Notes: generated from the letters alone by a model not told the origin. A DNA stretch of 64,000 nt from Actinomyces lilanjuaniae (GCF_003606385.1 NZ_CP032514.1:620001-684000), one strand, 5' to 3'; numbered from the stretch's first letter, positions 1-9,556 are shown. A program made the numbers and translations.

Positions 1-2
1 TC

Positions 3-194
3 CCCTACGGGAGGATGCAGCTTGTCGAGGTCTCCCAGGGACCTCTGGCGGCTCGGCTGGGTATTGCCGAGGTCAGGCTCCACACGGCCTCCGCCTCCAC
101 CGACGCCACGATCAACGGGCTGCCGCTGGCCCAGGCTGAGCGCCTGCGCCAGGTCCTGTCTGAGCGGGGCGAGGAGAGGATGGCGGGGCTGTGA
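3..194 (+). CDS. PH-domain membrane protein (YdbS-like), 3' end only
   Basis: The frame is open from the window edge and ends at a TGA at 192-194. The 63 visible residues read as the C-terminal end of a bacterial PH (bPH_2) domain: a QGPLAARLGIAEV stretch followed by a TINGLPLAQAERLR helix. This is the standard ending of YdbS-type proteins, in which a strand-rich domain ends in a helix containing 'gl..aea..lr'. The next gene overlaps this stop and encodes a larger PH-domain protein, as in the usual ydbS-ydbT pair. Function in the family is poorly known; a role at the membrane is inferred. The N-terminus and membrane segments lie outside the window. Confidence 0.75.
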   Translation, partial: PYGRMQLVEVSQGPLAARLGIAEVRLHTASASTDATINGLPLAQAERLRQVLSERGEERMAGL

Positions 195-1963
195 TCTCCC
201 CCATGACCACCACCGCTCGGGAAGTGGGAGACGTCGGAGCCCGGTCCCCGGGCCGGGGCGGCGCAGCGGCTGCCGAGCCGCGTGACGTGGTCTGGCACCG
301 GGTCTCCGTGGTGACGCCCTTCCTGGAGGGCTGGAAGACCGTGACCGGTGTGCTCGCGGTGATCCTCGTGCGCAACATTGAGGAGACGCTGGCGGCCTAC
401 CGCTACCTCAGGGAGCACGGAACGGTGCTGCGCGGGCCGTTTCCCTACCTTCTCGCCGTGATCGCGCTCCTGCTGCTGGGCTGGGCGGTGCTCGGCCTGG
501 TGTCGTGGTGGCGCCGCTCCTACGCGGTGGACGCCGACGGCGTCTACCTGCGCAGCGGGATCCTGGTGCGTCGGCTACGCGTGGCTCGTCTGAGCCGTAT
601 CCAGTCGGTGAGCACCGTCTACCCGCTGCTGGGGCGGCTGCTGGGACTGGGCCGCCTCACGGTGGAGGTGGCAGGCGGGCGGGGGAGCCGGGTCGTCATC
701 TCCTTCCTGCGTGCCAGGGAGCTCAGCGCCCTGCGGGACCAGATCCGCCGTCTCACCGAGGCCGGTCCTCCTCCCGGAGACCACCCGGAACAGCTCTCCG
801 GGGACGTGTCCGCCGGGCAAGCCGCCTCCGGGGTCGGCACTACCGGCCTGCACCAGCAGCCACCCGCCCAGGCCCGGGTGCAGGAGGTGCGCGGGGCAAG
901 GGCCTCACGGCAGGGAGCCTCCGGCGGGGACCGCCGTGACGACCAGGTGCGGGGCAGCCACCGGGACAACCAGGAGCAGTTTCTCTACGAGGTGGGTACG
1001 GGCGTCCTCATCGGGTCGATCCTGCGCAGTGTCGCGGCAGTGGGGGTGGTGCTGGGAGCGGTCTCCTACGCTGCGGTTGTCCTCGCGCTTGTCGTTCTTG
1101 ACGGAACCGAGCTGACCCTGGCGCTGCTGCTCAACCTGTGGGGGATGCTCGCCTTTCCTGTTATCTGCTGGTCCTATGCCTGGCAGCGTCTCACCCGGGG
1201 GTGGCGCTTCCGTGCCCTGGCGACCCCGCAGGGCATCCGCATGCGCTACGGCCTGACCTCTGAGACTACGCGGACACTGCCTCCCGGGCGCGTCCACGCC
1301 GTGAGCCTGGCCCAGCCGCTCCTGTGGCGGCGGAAGGACTGGTGGACGGTGGAGACCTCCGTAGCCGGCATGGAGGAGGCAGGGGAGGCCGGCTCCTCCA
1401 GGCTGGTCTCGGAGAGCCGCCTGCTTCCCGTCGGGAGCCGGCAGACCGCTCTGCTCGCCCTGGGCATGGTCGTCCCCGACCTGGGGCTGACGGGCTGTCC
1501 CCCCACCCTGGTCGATGGCGTGCTGAGCGGACGCGATGACGACGGCGTGGGGGACACCTCCTCCCCGGTCGGGGCGCCTGGGCGTGGCCTCATCCGGGTA
1601 CCCCGGCGCGCGCGGCTGTTCTCGCCCCTGGCGTGGCGGCGCGACGCGGTGGCCCTGACCGAGACCTGCGTTCTTATCCGGGGCGCGCGCTGGACGCGCA
1701 GGGTCAGCGTCGTCCCTTATGAGCGTGTCCAGTCGATCAGGATCACGCAGGGGTCCTGGGCACGGCGGTGGGGCCTGGCGGGTCTTCGCCTGGACATGGT
1801 CTCCACCAGCGTCACCACCTCGGTCGGCAACCTGGCACTCAGCGACGCCACCGCGCTGGCACAGGAGGTCTCCCTGCGTGCGCTGCGGCGTCGCAGGGCG
1901 GAGGAGGCGGAGCGCTGGATGGAGCGGGCTGCCCGGATGCTACCGGGAGGGGGCCAGGCGTGA
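191..1963 (+). CDS. PH-domain membrane protein (YdbT-like)
   Basis: This protein has the layout of YdbT: a pair of hydrophobic helices near residues 50-110, a first bPH_2 domain (RRSYAVDADGVYLRSG, residues ~110-195), a long charged low-complexity insert (~195-260), a second hydrophobic pair (~270-330), a second PH-like domain, and a third (RRDAVALTETCVLIRG to the SVGNLALSDA region). The GTG at 191 overlaps the stop of the preceding PH gene as GTGA, which supports translational coupling; an ATG at 203 is the alternative start. The two genes form a typical ydbS-ydbT pair. The function is unknown beyond a membrane location. Confidence 0.8.
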   Translation: MISPMTTTAREVGDVGARSPGRGGAAAAEPRDVVWHRVSVVTPFLEGWKTVTGVLAVILVRNIEETLAAYRYLREHGTVLRGPFPYLLAVIALLLLGWAVLGLVSWWRRSYAVDADGVYLRSGILVRRLRVARLSRIQSVSTVYPLLGRLLGLGRLTVEVAGGRGSRVVISFLRARELSALRDQIRRLTEAGPPPGDHPEQLSGDVSAGQAASGVGTTGLHQQPPAQARVQEVRGARASRQGASGGDRRDDQVRGSHRDNQEQFLYEVGTGVLIGSILRSVAAVGVVLGAVSYAAVVLALVVLDGTELTLALLLNLWGMLAFPVICWSYAWQRLTRGWRFRALATPQGIRMRYGLTSETTRTLPPGRVHAVSLAQPLLWRRKDWWTVETSVAGMEEAGEAGSSRLVSESRLLPVGSRQTALLALGMVVPDLGLTGCPPTLVDGVLSGRDDDGVGDTSSPVGAPGRGLIRVPRRARLFSPLAWRRDAVALTETCVLIRGARWTRRVSVVPYERVQSIRITQGSWARRWGLAGLRLDMVSTSVTTSVGNLALSDATALAQEVSLRALRRRRAEEAERWMERAARMLPGGGQA

Positions 1964-1975
1964 GACGATCGTGGC

Positions 1976-3007
1976 ATGACGGTGGACATGACGACAGGTA
2001 CCGGTGACGCACCGCAGCCCTCTTCCTCCGCTGACTCTCCCGGTGATCTGCCCGATGACCTCCCCCCTGCTCCTGGTCCCTCCCCGGCAAGTACATCCCG
2101 GCGTGCGGCGATCAGGCCTGGGCGCCTGGGGGTCGGCATCATCTCTGCGGGGCGCGTGGGGGCGGTCCTCGGCTCGGCGCTCATGGCGGTTGACCACCAG
2201 GTGGTCGGCGTCCACGCGGTCTCCGAGGCCTCCCGCGACCGGGCGGAGCTGCTGCTGCCCGGTGTCCCTGTCCTGGACGTCGATCAGGTCGTCGACAGGG
2301 CCGAGCTGGTGCTGCTGGCTGTGCCCGACGACGCGCTCAGCCCCTTGGTTACCGGACTTGCTGACCTTGGCCGCTGGCAGCCGGGACAGATAGTCGTCCA
2401 TACCTCTGGCCGCTACGGCGTAGGCGTCCTGGAGCCTGCCCGGCGCTGCGGGGCCATCCCGCTGGCCCTCCACCCGGCCATGACCTTCGGGGGCTGGTCT
2501 GCCGACACGGCCAGGCTCGCCGGGTGCCCGATGGCGGTGACAGCCCCTGCCGCTGTCCTCCCGATCGCCCAGGCCCTGGCGGTTGAGCTCGGCGGGGAGC
2601 CGTTCGTGCTGGAGGAGGAGGCCCGTCCCGCCTACCACGCTGCCCTCGCCCACGGTGCCAACCACCTCGTGGTCCTGGTGGACCAGGCCGTGCGTGCCCT
2701 GGCTGCCGCAGGAGTTGCGGAGGGTGCCGCCACTGTGCGCCCGCTGCTGGTCGCAGCCCTGGAGCGAGCGTTGAGCGAGGGCCTGTCAGGGCTGAGCGGG
2801 CCGGTCTCCCGGGGCGACGCCGGAACCGTCGCCGGGCACCTGGAGGCCCTGGGTGCCCTGCGGGACGGGCAGGGACACCGCCTTGACGACGTCGTCTCCT
2901 CCTACCGCCATCTTGCCGAGGCCGCGGTGCAGCGCTGCCAGGAGGAGCACAGGCTCACTGACGTCCAGGCACAGCGGCTGCGAGAGGTCCTGTCCCCTGA
3001 TTCGTGA
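1976..3007 (+). CDS. Rossmann-like / DUF2520 domain protein
   Basis: The protein has a 40-residue disordered leader, then an N-terminal NAD(P)-binding fold starting with LGVGIISAGRVGAVLGSAL (glycine-rich loop, residues ~48-66). The motif LVLLAVPDDAL closes the first half. A C-terminal helical DUF2520 domain begins near LHPAMTFGG (~160) and contains YHAALAHGANHLVVL. This resembles ProC/6-phosphogluconate dehydrogenase-type oxidoreductases. In actinobacteria this gene often sits just upstream of panC, as here, and it is commonly described as a putative oxidoreductase of pantothenate-linked metabolism; the substrate is not known. It begins 12 bp after the PH gene stop. Confidence 0.85.
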   Translation: MTVDMTTGTGDAPQPSSSADSPGDLPDDLPPAPGPSPASTSRRAAIRPGRLGVGIISAGRVGAVLGSALMAVDHQVVGVHAVSEASRDRAELLLPGVPVLDVDQVVDRAELVLLAVPDDALSPLVTGLADLGRWQPGQIVVHTSGRYGVGVLEPARRCGAIPLALHPAMTFGGWSADTARLAGCPMAVTAPAAVLPIAQALAVELGGEPFVLEEEARPAYHAALAHGANHLVVLVDQAVRALAAAGVAEGAATVRPLLVAALERALSEGLSGLSGPVSRGDAGTVAGHLEALGALRDGQGHRLDDVVSSYRHLAEAAVQRCQEEHRLTDVQAQRLREVLSPDS

Positions 3008-3119
3008 CCAGGCGGGTGTGAGACGGCCGGGTGCCGCAGGCGCGGGAGTGGCACCATTGGGTGTCGTCTACACTGCCTGGGCCGGGCCCGGGCCTTCCTG
3101 AAGAACCAAGGAGCACGCT

Positions 3120-3413
3120 ATGCCGCTGACCGCCAACGACGTCCTCAACAAGAAGTTCCAGCTGACCCGGCTTCGTGCGGGCTACGAGCAGGACGAGGTC
3201 GACGCCTACCTCGACGAGGTCGTCGAGGCCATGCGCCTCCTGGAGGCCCAGGTCGGTGCGGCCGGCGCTGCGGCAGGTCCCGGTGAGGAGCAGATCGCGG
3301 CAGCGGTCGCCCCGCGTGACCACCGTATCGAGGAGCTGGAGCGGGAGAACGCCTACCTGCGCGGCGAGCTGGAGGCCGCTCGTGCCCGCGCGGGGGACTC
3401 TCGTGCCCAGTGA
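3120..3413 (+). CDS. small DivIVA-domain protein
   Basis: The 97-aa protein begins MPLTANDVLNKKFQLTRLRAGYEQDEVDAYL, the canonical DivIVA N-terminal membrane-binding segment, followed by a coiled-coil helix rich in E, L and R (residues ~30-97) broken by a Gly/Ala-rich hinge near 45. It is far shorter than Wag31/DivIVA (about 250 aa or more), so it is a short paralogue rather than the polar-growth organiser itself. An AAGGAG ribosome-binding site precedes the ATG. Its 3' end overlaps the probable GTG start of panC by 11 bp, suggesting coupling. Confidence 0.85.
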   Translation: MPLTANDVLNKKFQLTRLRAGYEQDEVDAYLDEVVEAMRLLEAQVGAAGAAAGPGEEQIAAAVAPRDHRIEELERENAYLRGELEAARARAGDSRAQ

Positions 3414-4431
3414 GCCGGTGCCCTCCGGGCAGCAGCCGTCCACTGGCCCGCTGCTGGTGAGGACCCGTGACGAGCTGGCGCAGGCCCTGGCGGACCGGCC
3501 CGGCCCCCGTGCCGTGGTCATGACGATGGGAGCCCTGCACCAGGGGCACCTGGACCTGGTGCGGCAGGCGGTGCAGCGCGTCGGCACGCACGGGACCGTG
3601 GTGGTGACGATCTTCGTCAACCCGCTTCAGTTCGCCGCCGGAGAGGACCTGGAGACCTACCCTCGCGACCTCGGCGGCGACCTGGCCAGGCTGGAGGAGG
3701 CCCTGGGCGGGACGGGAGGCTCCGAGGCGGCGGTCAGTGAGGCGGGCGGGAGGAGCAGCACCGGTGCCGACCGCCTGGTGGTCTTTGCCCCGACCCAGCA
3801 GGAGGTCTACCCCGGTGGACAGCCGCAGGTTCGTATCGACCCGGGGCCGGTAGGGCGTGTCCTGGAGGGCCGTACCCGGCCCACGCACTTTGCCGGTGTC
3901 TGCCAGGTGGTCCTCACCCTGCTCCACCTGACGGCACCCCGTTGGGCGCTGTTCGGCCGCAAGGACGCCCAGCAGCTCGCGGTCGTGCGCGCCATGGTGC
4001 GCGACCTGGCTGTGCCCGTGGAGGTCGTCGCGGTGGATACCCGCCGGGAGGCTGACGGGCTGGCCATGAGCTCACGCAACGCCTATCTCTCGCCTGAGGA
4101 GCGTCGGCAGGCACTGGCTCTGTCCCAGGCGCTCACCGCAGGCCGTGAGGCGGCGGCCGCAGGCGCGCGGCCCCAGGAGGTGCGGGAGGCGGCGCTCAGG
4201 GTCCTGGAGCGCGCCCCCGGAGCCAGGGTGGACTACGTGGCGCTGGTGGAGCCGGACACGTTCGTGGACCTGGCCGGGGTCGGGCTCGGCCTGGTGCCGC
4301 GGGCTCCCGGAGGCCGGCTGGGCCAGGTGAACGAGGTGAGCCGGCGTCAGGGTCTGCTGGCCGTGGCGGCCTGGGTGGGGGCGACCCGGCTCATTGACAA
4401 CACCATCCTCGAGCTGGCGGCGCGGGACTAG
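3403..4431 (+). CDS. panC: pantothenate synthetase
   Basis: PanC joins D-pantoate and beta-alanine with ATP to give pantothenate in the cytosol. The ATP-binding HIGH-type motif is visible as [10 protein letters not shown] (~37-46), followed by IFVNPLQF and [10 protein letters not shown]. The KMSKS-like loop reads [13 protein letters not shown] (~221). The frame is open further upstream, but there it only shadows the DivIVA gene; the GTG at 3403 gives 342 aa with the motif at the usual distance from the N-terminus. A 25-residue Gly/Ser insert ([15 protein letters not shown]) makes it longer than typical 280-310 aa enzymes. panD follows after 10 bp, so beta-alanine supply and use are co-transcribed. 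Confidence 0.93.
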   Translation: MPSEPVPSGQQPSTGPLLVRTRDELAQALADRPGPRAVVMTMGALHQGHLDLVRQAVQRVGTHGTVVVTIFVNPLQFAAGEDLETYPRDLGGDLARLEEALGGTGGSEAAVSEAGGRSSTGADRLVVFAPTQQEVYPGGQPQVRIDPGPVGRVLEGRTRPTHFAGVCQVVLTLLHLTAPRWALFGRKDAQQLAVVRAMVRDLAVPVEVVAVDTRREADGLAMSSRNAYLSPEERRQALALSQALTAGREAAAAGARPQEVREAALRVLERAPGARVDYVALVEPDTFVDLAGVGLGLVPRAPGGRLGQVNEVSRRQGLLAVAAWVGATRLIDNTILELAARD

Positions 4432-4441
4432 GCTGGGTGTG

Positions 4442-4897
4442 ATGACGACCCGTACCCGCACGATGATGACCTCCAAGATTCACCGGGCCACGGTGACCCG
4501 GGCTGACCTGGATTACGTCGGCTCCGTCACCGTGGACACCGACCTGCTTGAGGCGGCGGACATGCTTCCAGGTGAGCGCGTGGACGTCCTGGATTGCACC
4601 AACGGCAGCCGACTGACCACCTACACCATCCCCGGCCCGCGCGGCTCGGGGGAGGTCTGTGTCAACGGCGCGGCCGCCCACCTGGTGTCTCCCGGAGATG
4701 TCGTCATCCTCATCGCTTACTCCCAGCTCAGCGACGCCGAGGCCCGTACCTACGTGCCGCACGTGGTCTTCGTCGACGAGCGCAACCAGGTCGTCCACCT
4801 GGGAGGCGACCCGGGGGCGGTGCCCCAGGACGCCCAGGCGGCCCGCGTCCAGGGGCTGCGCTCCTCGGGCCTGACCTTTGAGGAGGCGCGCGCCTGA
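4442..4897 (+). CDS. panD: aspartate 1-decarboxylase precursor
   Basis: PanD makes beta-alanine from L-aspartate for pantothenate synthesis. It is a pyruvoyl enzyme that cleaves itself at a Gly-Ser bond; here the site is YVGSVT (Gly27-Ser28 from this start). Downstream NGAAAHLV and GDVVILIAY are the conserved barrel segments, and the catalytic TYTIPG region is present. An in-frame ATG at 4463 would also fit and puts the cleavage site nearer the position in short homologues. The 151-aa length is normal with a short C-terminal extension. It follows panC by 10 bp and the unit ends in a strong hairpin. Confidence 0.93.
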   Translation: MTTRTRTMMTSKIHRATVTRADLDYVGSVTVDTDLLEAADMLPGERVDVLDCTNGSRLTTYTIPGPRGSGEVCVNGAAAHLVSPGDVVILIAYSQLSDAEARTYVPHVVFVDERNQVVHLGGDPGAVPQDAQAARVQGLRSSGLTFEEARA

Positions 4898-4935
4898 CCC
4901 TAGGCGCCGTCCCGGCGGTTCACGCGTGTGATCGT

Positions 4936-4972
4936 CTCCCATGTGCATCAAGGTCAGTGATGCACATGGGAG
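4936..4972. terminator. perfect 15-bp hairpin between panD and the convergent DUF559 gene
   Basis: Arms 4936-4950 and 4958-4972 are perfectly complementary with a 7-nt loop. The site lies 38 bp after panD and its loop contains the stop codon (complement of 4954-4956) of the opposing gene. No T-run follows, so it is a candidate bidirectional terminator or transcript-end stabiliser. Confidence 0.6.
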
Positions 4973-5922
4973 CCTTGACCGTCATTCCAGAGCCGCCCAA
5001 GCTTCCGCGCGATTGCAGGGCTATAGGGGTCTACGATAAAAGATGAGCGTGCAACTCCGCGCATCGCGCCCACGACAGTGCTCACAATGGCACGCTCGCC
5101 CTCCATGACGTCCTGGTGGGGCAGCCGAATCGTCACGTACCCGAGCCGGGCGGCCGCGTGCTCGCGGTGCCGGTCCTTGCGGATCTGCTCCCGTGAGCTG
5201 TGGAACTCGTAGCCGTCTATCTCGAGGATGAGCCACCCCTCGACAAGGAAGTCCACCTCGCCTACGTCCTCGATCCACACGCCGCACTCCACCCGCAGCC
5301 CGGCACGGCGCAGCGCCAGGCGGACTACTGTCTCCAGCACGGACCTGGTGCCCGGCTCGGTCTGGGCAAGGCGGTTGCGCGCGGTGGCGGCGTACCGGGA
5401 GGTCAGGAGGTCAGACACCTCCTCGCGGGTAACATCCCCGCGGTGGAGCGCAGCGTCTGCGACCGCGACGGCAGGTGTCTCATCCATGCAGACCAGGCAG
5501 CAGGCAACGACCTGGGCTGGGACGACGAGTGGCAGGCCGTCAACCGTCATCGGGGTGAGCTCGAGGACACGGTGGAGCCGGACACCGTCGAGCGGGCGCT
5601 TGACGGAGGCACGGACACCATGGTTACGGCTGACGGCGACGTGGACCTCCTCTGGCGGGTGCAGCACGGGGTAGCCGAGGACCTCCGCCGCGCTGGCGCA
5701 GGTCAGATGGCCCCGGAAGGAACGCGCGACCACGGTGCGGTGGTCGGTGTGGAGGGCCACCAGGAGAGAGCGGCCCTGACGGTGGAGAAGCCCAGCAGCC
5801 AGGGCGACCTTGACAGCCTCCTGCTCAGCAGGGGTGTGGGCGACCTCGTCGGAGTGCGCGGCCCCGTGCAGGGAGGCGACGTGCTCCAGGAGAAGTGAGA
5901 CGGCGGCGTCAGCGTGGTTCAT
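4954..5922 (-). CDS. DUF559 (endonuclease-fold) domain protein
   Basis: The C-terminal third is a DUF559 domain of the Vsr/PD-(D/E)XK superfamily: VDFLVEGWLILEIDGYEFHSS, then RKDRHREHAAARLGYVTIRLPHQDV. The D, E-x-D and nearby basic residues fit the catalytic core. The N-terminal two thirds (about 200 aa) is the helical/AbiEi-like region commonly joined to DUF559 in actinobacteria (RPLDGVRLHRVLELTPMTVDGLPLV is typical). The open frame runs another 150 codons upstream, but that part is the antisense of the next gene; the ATG at 5922 gives a normal 322-aa protein. The cellular role is unknown; it stands alone, convergent to panD. Confidence 0.8.
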   Translation of the reverse strand: MNHADAAVSLLLEHVASLHGAAHSDEVAHTPAEQEAVKVALAAGLLHRQGRSLLVALHTDHRTVVARSFRGHLTCASAAEVLGYPVLHPPEEVHVAVSRNHGVRASVKRPLDGVRLHRVLELTPMTVDGLPLVVPAQVVACCLVCMDETPAVAVADAALHRGDVTREEVSDLLTSRYAATARNRLAQTEPGTRSVLETVVRLALRRAGLRVECGVWIEDVGEVDFLVEGWLILEIDGYEFHSSREQIRKDRHREHAAARLGYVTIRLPHQDVMEGERAIVSTVVGAMRGVARSSFIVDPYSPAIARKLGRLWNDGQGSHVHH

Positions 5923-6099
5923 ATGCTGACGCTGCCTTGCGGTGGCCGGTTCCGCTCGGCTGGTGCTGCGGCTGCCCACCGGTGGTTGAGCCTGGCTGGC
6001 GAGAGCGCCCCCTGTGGTGACCGGGTCGTGCTGACATCGCGAGTACGCTGAGCTCGTGGGCGAAAAGAAGACAAGAGGGCGACAAAGGATGTGATAGGC

Positions 6100-7362
6100 A
6101 TGACACAGGCGGGCGCGGATGGTCCCGGGGAGAATATGCAGGTTTATGTCCGCCGTGAGCTCACACTGGACGACGTGGTTGCGGCGGTCCCGGCTGGTTA
6201 CGCCGTGGAGGGCGTTGACGGCGACGGGGCGTACATCACCGTGCGGCGCGAGGGGACAAAGGAGGTCCTCGCCGTCCTGGAGGAGAACTCCCTGGACATG
6301 GACTTCCGCTTCTACGACTATCTCGTCGAGGTCTCCGGCAAGGACGCCATGCACTTTGTGTACGACGTACACGAGGTGAGTTCTGGGCGCCAGCCGCGTG
6401 ATCGCCGGTCAGCGTGCGACCGCAGGCTCGAGCTGGCCGTCCGCCTGGCCCAGGCCGGTGACGGCGTGGTCGCGGACGCCCTGACCCGCCAGCTGTGGCC
6501 AGAGCCTGGGCCGCACGTGCCGGACTACGACCTTGACGCGGAGGACGAGGAGCCTGGACCCAGGGTGCGGGTGGTCTGCATGACCTGGTACGTGCGCCAC
6601 CGGGTGTGCAGCCAGCCGGTGCACGCCTGGGTGCGGGCGCTCAGCGCGGTCGCCCCACAGTGGCTTCCTACCAGGTACACGGGCGTCGCCCGGATGTGGC
6701 CCTTTGACGTGGGGCGCCTGGAGGAGGTCGAGGAGCGCTGGCGCAGCGACGAGAACGGGGTCAACATGGACTCGCCCTCCCCGATTGACCTCGCCTTGTT
6801 TCGCCATCTGGATCCGCGTGAGCCCCATGGCATGTACAGGGTTGAGTGCGTGGTGCCCGCCGAGGCCTTCATCCCTGCTGACACTCCCGCTGGCTCCCCA
6901 GCAGAGGTGCCGCTGCTGCACGAGCTGTTCACCACCGTTGCTGACGAGCTCCAGGCCGAGCTGGCTCTTGCCGAGGTCCTGGACGGCTGGGAGCGCAGCG
7001 ACAGGGGCGACGTCATGCCGGTGGAGTCGCCGCCCGAAGAGGAGTCGGAGTGGGCGCAGAGCCTGAAGGACGGTGCCGCACTGGTGGCCGGGCTGCCCGA
7101 GAAGCCGGTGTGGTGGACCTGGCTCGGCCCGGCCTACGAGCGCCTCGTGTACTCAGCGCTTCCCGGACTTCGCGGGGCATGGGACCAGCACCGCTCGCGT
7201 CATGGCCTGACCCTGGTGCCTGCTGGCCTCGACCTGGTGCCGACAAAGGCTGACGCACTACCCGCGACCTGGTTCCCGCAGGAGTTCTGCTTCTGGACGC
7301 AGCGCCGACGGTTCGGCAGGCCTAGGCGCAGGCCTGCCGACCGGTTGCCGCAGTGGGACTGA
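6100..7362 (+). CDS. hypothetical protein
   Basis: I do not recognise this family. The 420-aa protein is acidic in its first half (EENSLDMDFRFYDYLVEVSG; YDLDAEDEEPGP) and rich in W, P and R near the C-terminus (PEKPVWWTWLGPAYERLVY; CFWTQRRRFGRPRRRPADR). No signal peptide or membrane segment is visible, so it is probably cytosolic. Codon use matches the surrounding genes. The ATG at 6100 is chosen because AAGGA lies about 10 nt upstream; a GTG at 6091 is in frame but too close to that site. It stands between the DUF559 gene, which is divergent, and lysS. Confidence 0.65.
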   Translation: MTQAGADGPGENMQVYVRRELTLDDVVAAVPAGYAVEGVDGDGAYITVRREGTKEVLAVLEENSLDMDFRFYDYLVEVSGKDAMHFVYDVHEVSSGRQPRDRRSACDRRLELAVRLAQAGDGVVADALTRQLWPEPGPHVPDYDLDAEDEEPGPRVRVVCMTWYVRHRVCSQPVHAWVRALSAVAPQWLPTRYTGVARMWPFDVGRLEEVEERWRSDENGVNMDSPSPIDLALFRHLDPREPHGMYRVECVVPAEAFIPADTPAGSPAEVPLLHELFTTVADELQAELALAEVLDGWERSDRGDVMPVESPPEEESEWAQSLKDGAALVAGLPEKPVWWTWLGPAYERLVYSALPGLRGAWDQHRSRHGLTLVPAGLDLVPTKADALPATWFPQEFCFWTQRRRFGRPRRRPADRLPQWD

Positions 7363-7517
7363 CCAGGTGGTATGCGTGGGCACCGGCTGCCTGGGCTGGT
7401 GCCCGCAAGGCAGCCGGTGGGCCGGGTGGGTCTGGCGGGCGGCTGGTGGGTCGGCTGGATCTGGTGGTTCCAGTGGGCAGCCGGTAGGCAGCCAGCGGAC
7501 CAAGTACACTCTGCTGG

Positions 7518-9266
7518 GTGACTGACACCCCTGGCTCCCTGAGCCCTGCGACCAATGAGAACAGCGCCCGCAGCGCCCAGTACCCTGACACCAGGAGCGG
7601 GGGGAGCCGGGGTGGAGAGCCTGCGCGGGGCGTCCCCAGGGAGTCCGCTGCCAGCCATGCCGGGCACGCTCCCGCCCAGCCGTCCTCGCATCCCGGACCC
7701 GGCGAGCAGTTCGAGGTCCGCGCAGGCAAGCGTGAGCGGCTGCGCCAGGACGGCTGGGACCCCTACCCGGTCACCGTGCCGGTGACGACCACGATTGCTG
7801 CCGTCAGGCAGCAGCTCGGCCACCTGGAGGCGGGTGTGGAGACGGACACCGTGGTCGGCGTAGCCGGGCGGGTGGTCCTCCTGCGCAACACCGGCAGGCT
7901 CTGCTTCGCCACCCTCCAGGACGGGGCGGGAGCCACCCTCCAGGTCATGCTCTCGGCCAGGTCCCTGCCTGCCAGCGGCCACTCCAGCCTGGTCGCCTTC
8001 AAGACGGACGTCGACCTGGGGGACCACCTCTTTGTCCACGGCCATGTCGGTACCTCCCGCCGGGGCGAGCTGTCCGTCTTCGCGGAGCCGGTGCTGGCTG
8101 AGGGCGCTGACCTGGCCACGGCGACTGACGGCGACGTGGTGGTCCCGGCCTGGCGCATCGCCTCCAAGGCCCTGCGACCGCTGCCCAAGACCTGGACCAA
8201 CGAGGCCGGGGAGGCCGTCACCCTCTCGGAGGAGCAGCGGGTGCGGCGTCGGGAGCTGGACCTGCTGACACGCCCGGCGGCGCGCGACATGGTGCGTACC
8301 CGGGCAGCCGTGGTCCGCTCTATCCGCGACAGCCTCCACCGCCGCGACTACCTGGAGCTGGAGACCCCCATGCTCCAGGTGATCCACGGCGGGGCGGCGG
8401 CGCGGCCCTTCACCACCCACATGAACGCCTTCGACACCGACCTCTACCTGCGCATCGCCACGGAGATCTACCTCAAGCGCGCCGTGGTGGGTGGTGTGGA
8501 CCGCGTCTTCGAGATCAACCGGAACTTCCGCAACGAGGGTGTGGACTCCTCCCACTCCCCGGAGTTCACCGCCCTGGAGGCCTACGAGGCCTACTCGGAC
8601 TACCACGGCATGGCCGAGCTGACCCGTGACCTCATCCAGGCGGCCGCCCGCGACGCCTTCGGGCTGGCTGAGGGCCAGGAGGTCGTCACCCTGGCTGACG
8701 GCACCGAGTACGACCTGTCCGGCCAGTGGGCCATGATCGACCTCTACACCTCGGTGTCCCAGGCCCTGGGGGAGGAGGTCACCGTGGAGACCCCGCGCGG
8801 GCGGCTGGTGGGCCTTGCCGAGGCCCACGGCATCGACGTCAGCGACTACGCGGTGCCGGGGAAGATCGTCGAGGACCTCTTTGAGGAGCTCGTGGGCTCC
8901 ACCCTGTGGGAGCCCACCTTTGTCCTGGACTTCCCGGAGGACACCTCGCCACTGACCCGCTACCACCGCAGCCGTCCGGGGCTGACGGAGAAGTGGGACC
9001 TCTACGTTCGTGGCACGGAGACGGCCACTGCCTACTCCGAGCTGGCCGATCCCGTGGTCCAGCGCGAGCGCTTCGAGGCTCAAGCCCTGGCCGCCGCCAA
9101 GGGCGACCCGGAGGCCATGGTCCTGGACGAGGACTTCCTGGTGGCTATGGAGCAGGGGTTCCCGCCCTGCGGCGGCATGGGCATGGGGATCGACCGGGTG
9201 CTCATGGCCCTGACCGGCCAGGGGATCCGGGAGACCATCACCTTCCCCATCGTCAAGCGGTCCTGA
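7518..9266 (+). CDS. lysS: class II lysyl-tRNA synthetase (LysX-type)
   Basis: The enzyme charges tRNA-Lys with lysine. After a 55-75 residue disordered leader comes an OB-fold anticodon domain ([22 protein letters not shown], ~115-135), then the class II core: motif 2 [11 protein letters not shown] (~331), the lysine-pocket [15 protein letters not shown], and motif 3 [12 protein letters not shown] (~552). The sequence around [21 protein letters not shown] matches the LysRS half of mycobacterial LysX more closely than ordinary LysS, but there is no N-terminal membrane MprF-type domain. It may be the sole LysRS or a second one. The GTG start has only weak ribosome-binding sequence; some of the low-complexity leader may not be translated. 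Confidence 0.9.
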   Translation: MTDTPGSLSPATNENSARSAQYPDTRSGGSRGGEPARGVPRESAASHAGHAPAQPSSHPGPGEQFEVRAGKRERLRQDGWDPYPVTVPVTTTIAAVRQQLGHLEAGVETDTVVGVAGRVVLLRNTGRLCFATLQDGAGATLQVMLSARSLPASGHSSLVAFKTDVDLGDHLFVHGHVGTSRRGELSVFAEPVLAEGADLATATDGDVVVPAWRIASKALRPLPKTWTNEAGEAVTLSEEQRVRRRELDLLTRPAARDMVRTRAAVVRSIRDSLHRRDYLELETPMLQVIHGGAAARPFTTHMNAFDTDLYLRIATEIYLKRAVVGGVDRVFEINRNFRNEGVDSSHSPEFTALEAYEAYSDYHGMAELTRDLIQAAARDAFGLAEGQEVVTLADGTEYDLSGQWAMIDLYTSVSQALGEEVTVETPRGRLVGLAEAHGIDVSDYAVPGKIVEDLFEELVGSTLWEPTFVLDFPEDTSPLTRYHRSRPGLTEKWDLYVRGTETATAYSELADPVVQRERFEAQALAAAKGDPEAMVLDEDFLVAMEQGFPPCGGMGMGIDRVLMALTGQGIRETITFPIVKRS

Positions 9267-9368
9267 GACCAGCCCCTGGGAGGGGCCGCAACGACGCCTG
9301 TGCTCCGGCACCTGGCCGCCTTGATTCCGCAGGTTCCTGCGGTTGTCGCGCAGCCGCCCGAGTTGGCT

Positions 9369-9503
9369 GCCTGGGCTGGCTCCGTGGGCGATGACTACCC
9401 CGAGGTTGCGGGGGCCGTGCACGCCCTGGACGCGTACGAGCTCGATGTCGGCCGTGGCGCTGGGGCCGGCGATCCAGGTCACCGGGCGCGCGGGGTGGCG
9501 GCT
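9369..9503. repeat. 135-bp duplicate of the lutC 3' end (remote copy)
   Basis: This segment matches 10326-10460 with only four substitutions. The second copy is the terminal 41 codons and stop of lutC; in this copy the stop codon is changed (TCA to TCC on the + strand), and homology ends abruptly on both sides. The rest of 9267-9551 holds nothing else recognisable apart from a short CCGCAGG/CCTGCGG stem near 9328. The two copies bracket vapBC. Confidence 0.95.
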
Positions 9504-9537
9504 CGGGACCGTTGAGCTTGTGCGGCACAGAACTAGT

Positions 9538-9556
9538 GCCACACTGGTCGTGTGGC
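9538..9556 (+). promoter_or_regulatory. inverted repeat over the vapB start (likely VapB operator)
   Basis: GCCACAC (9538-9544) and GTGTGGC (9550-9556) form a perfect 7-bp inverted repeat with a 5-nt spacer that covers the GTG start. Ribbon-helix-helix antitoxins normally repress their own operon at such palindromes. No Shine-Dalgarno sequence is visible, so the transcript may be leaderless; that is inference. Confidence 0.5.

Noticed and set aside
3175..4431. 418-aa form of PanC
   Set aside because: The first 76 codons overlap the DivIVA gene in another frame; the start at 3403 gives the normal enzyme.
4954..6372. 472-aa form of the DUF559 protein
   Set aside because: The extra 150 N-terminal codons are antisense to the start of the next gene and lack homology; the ATG at 5922 fits the family.
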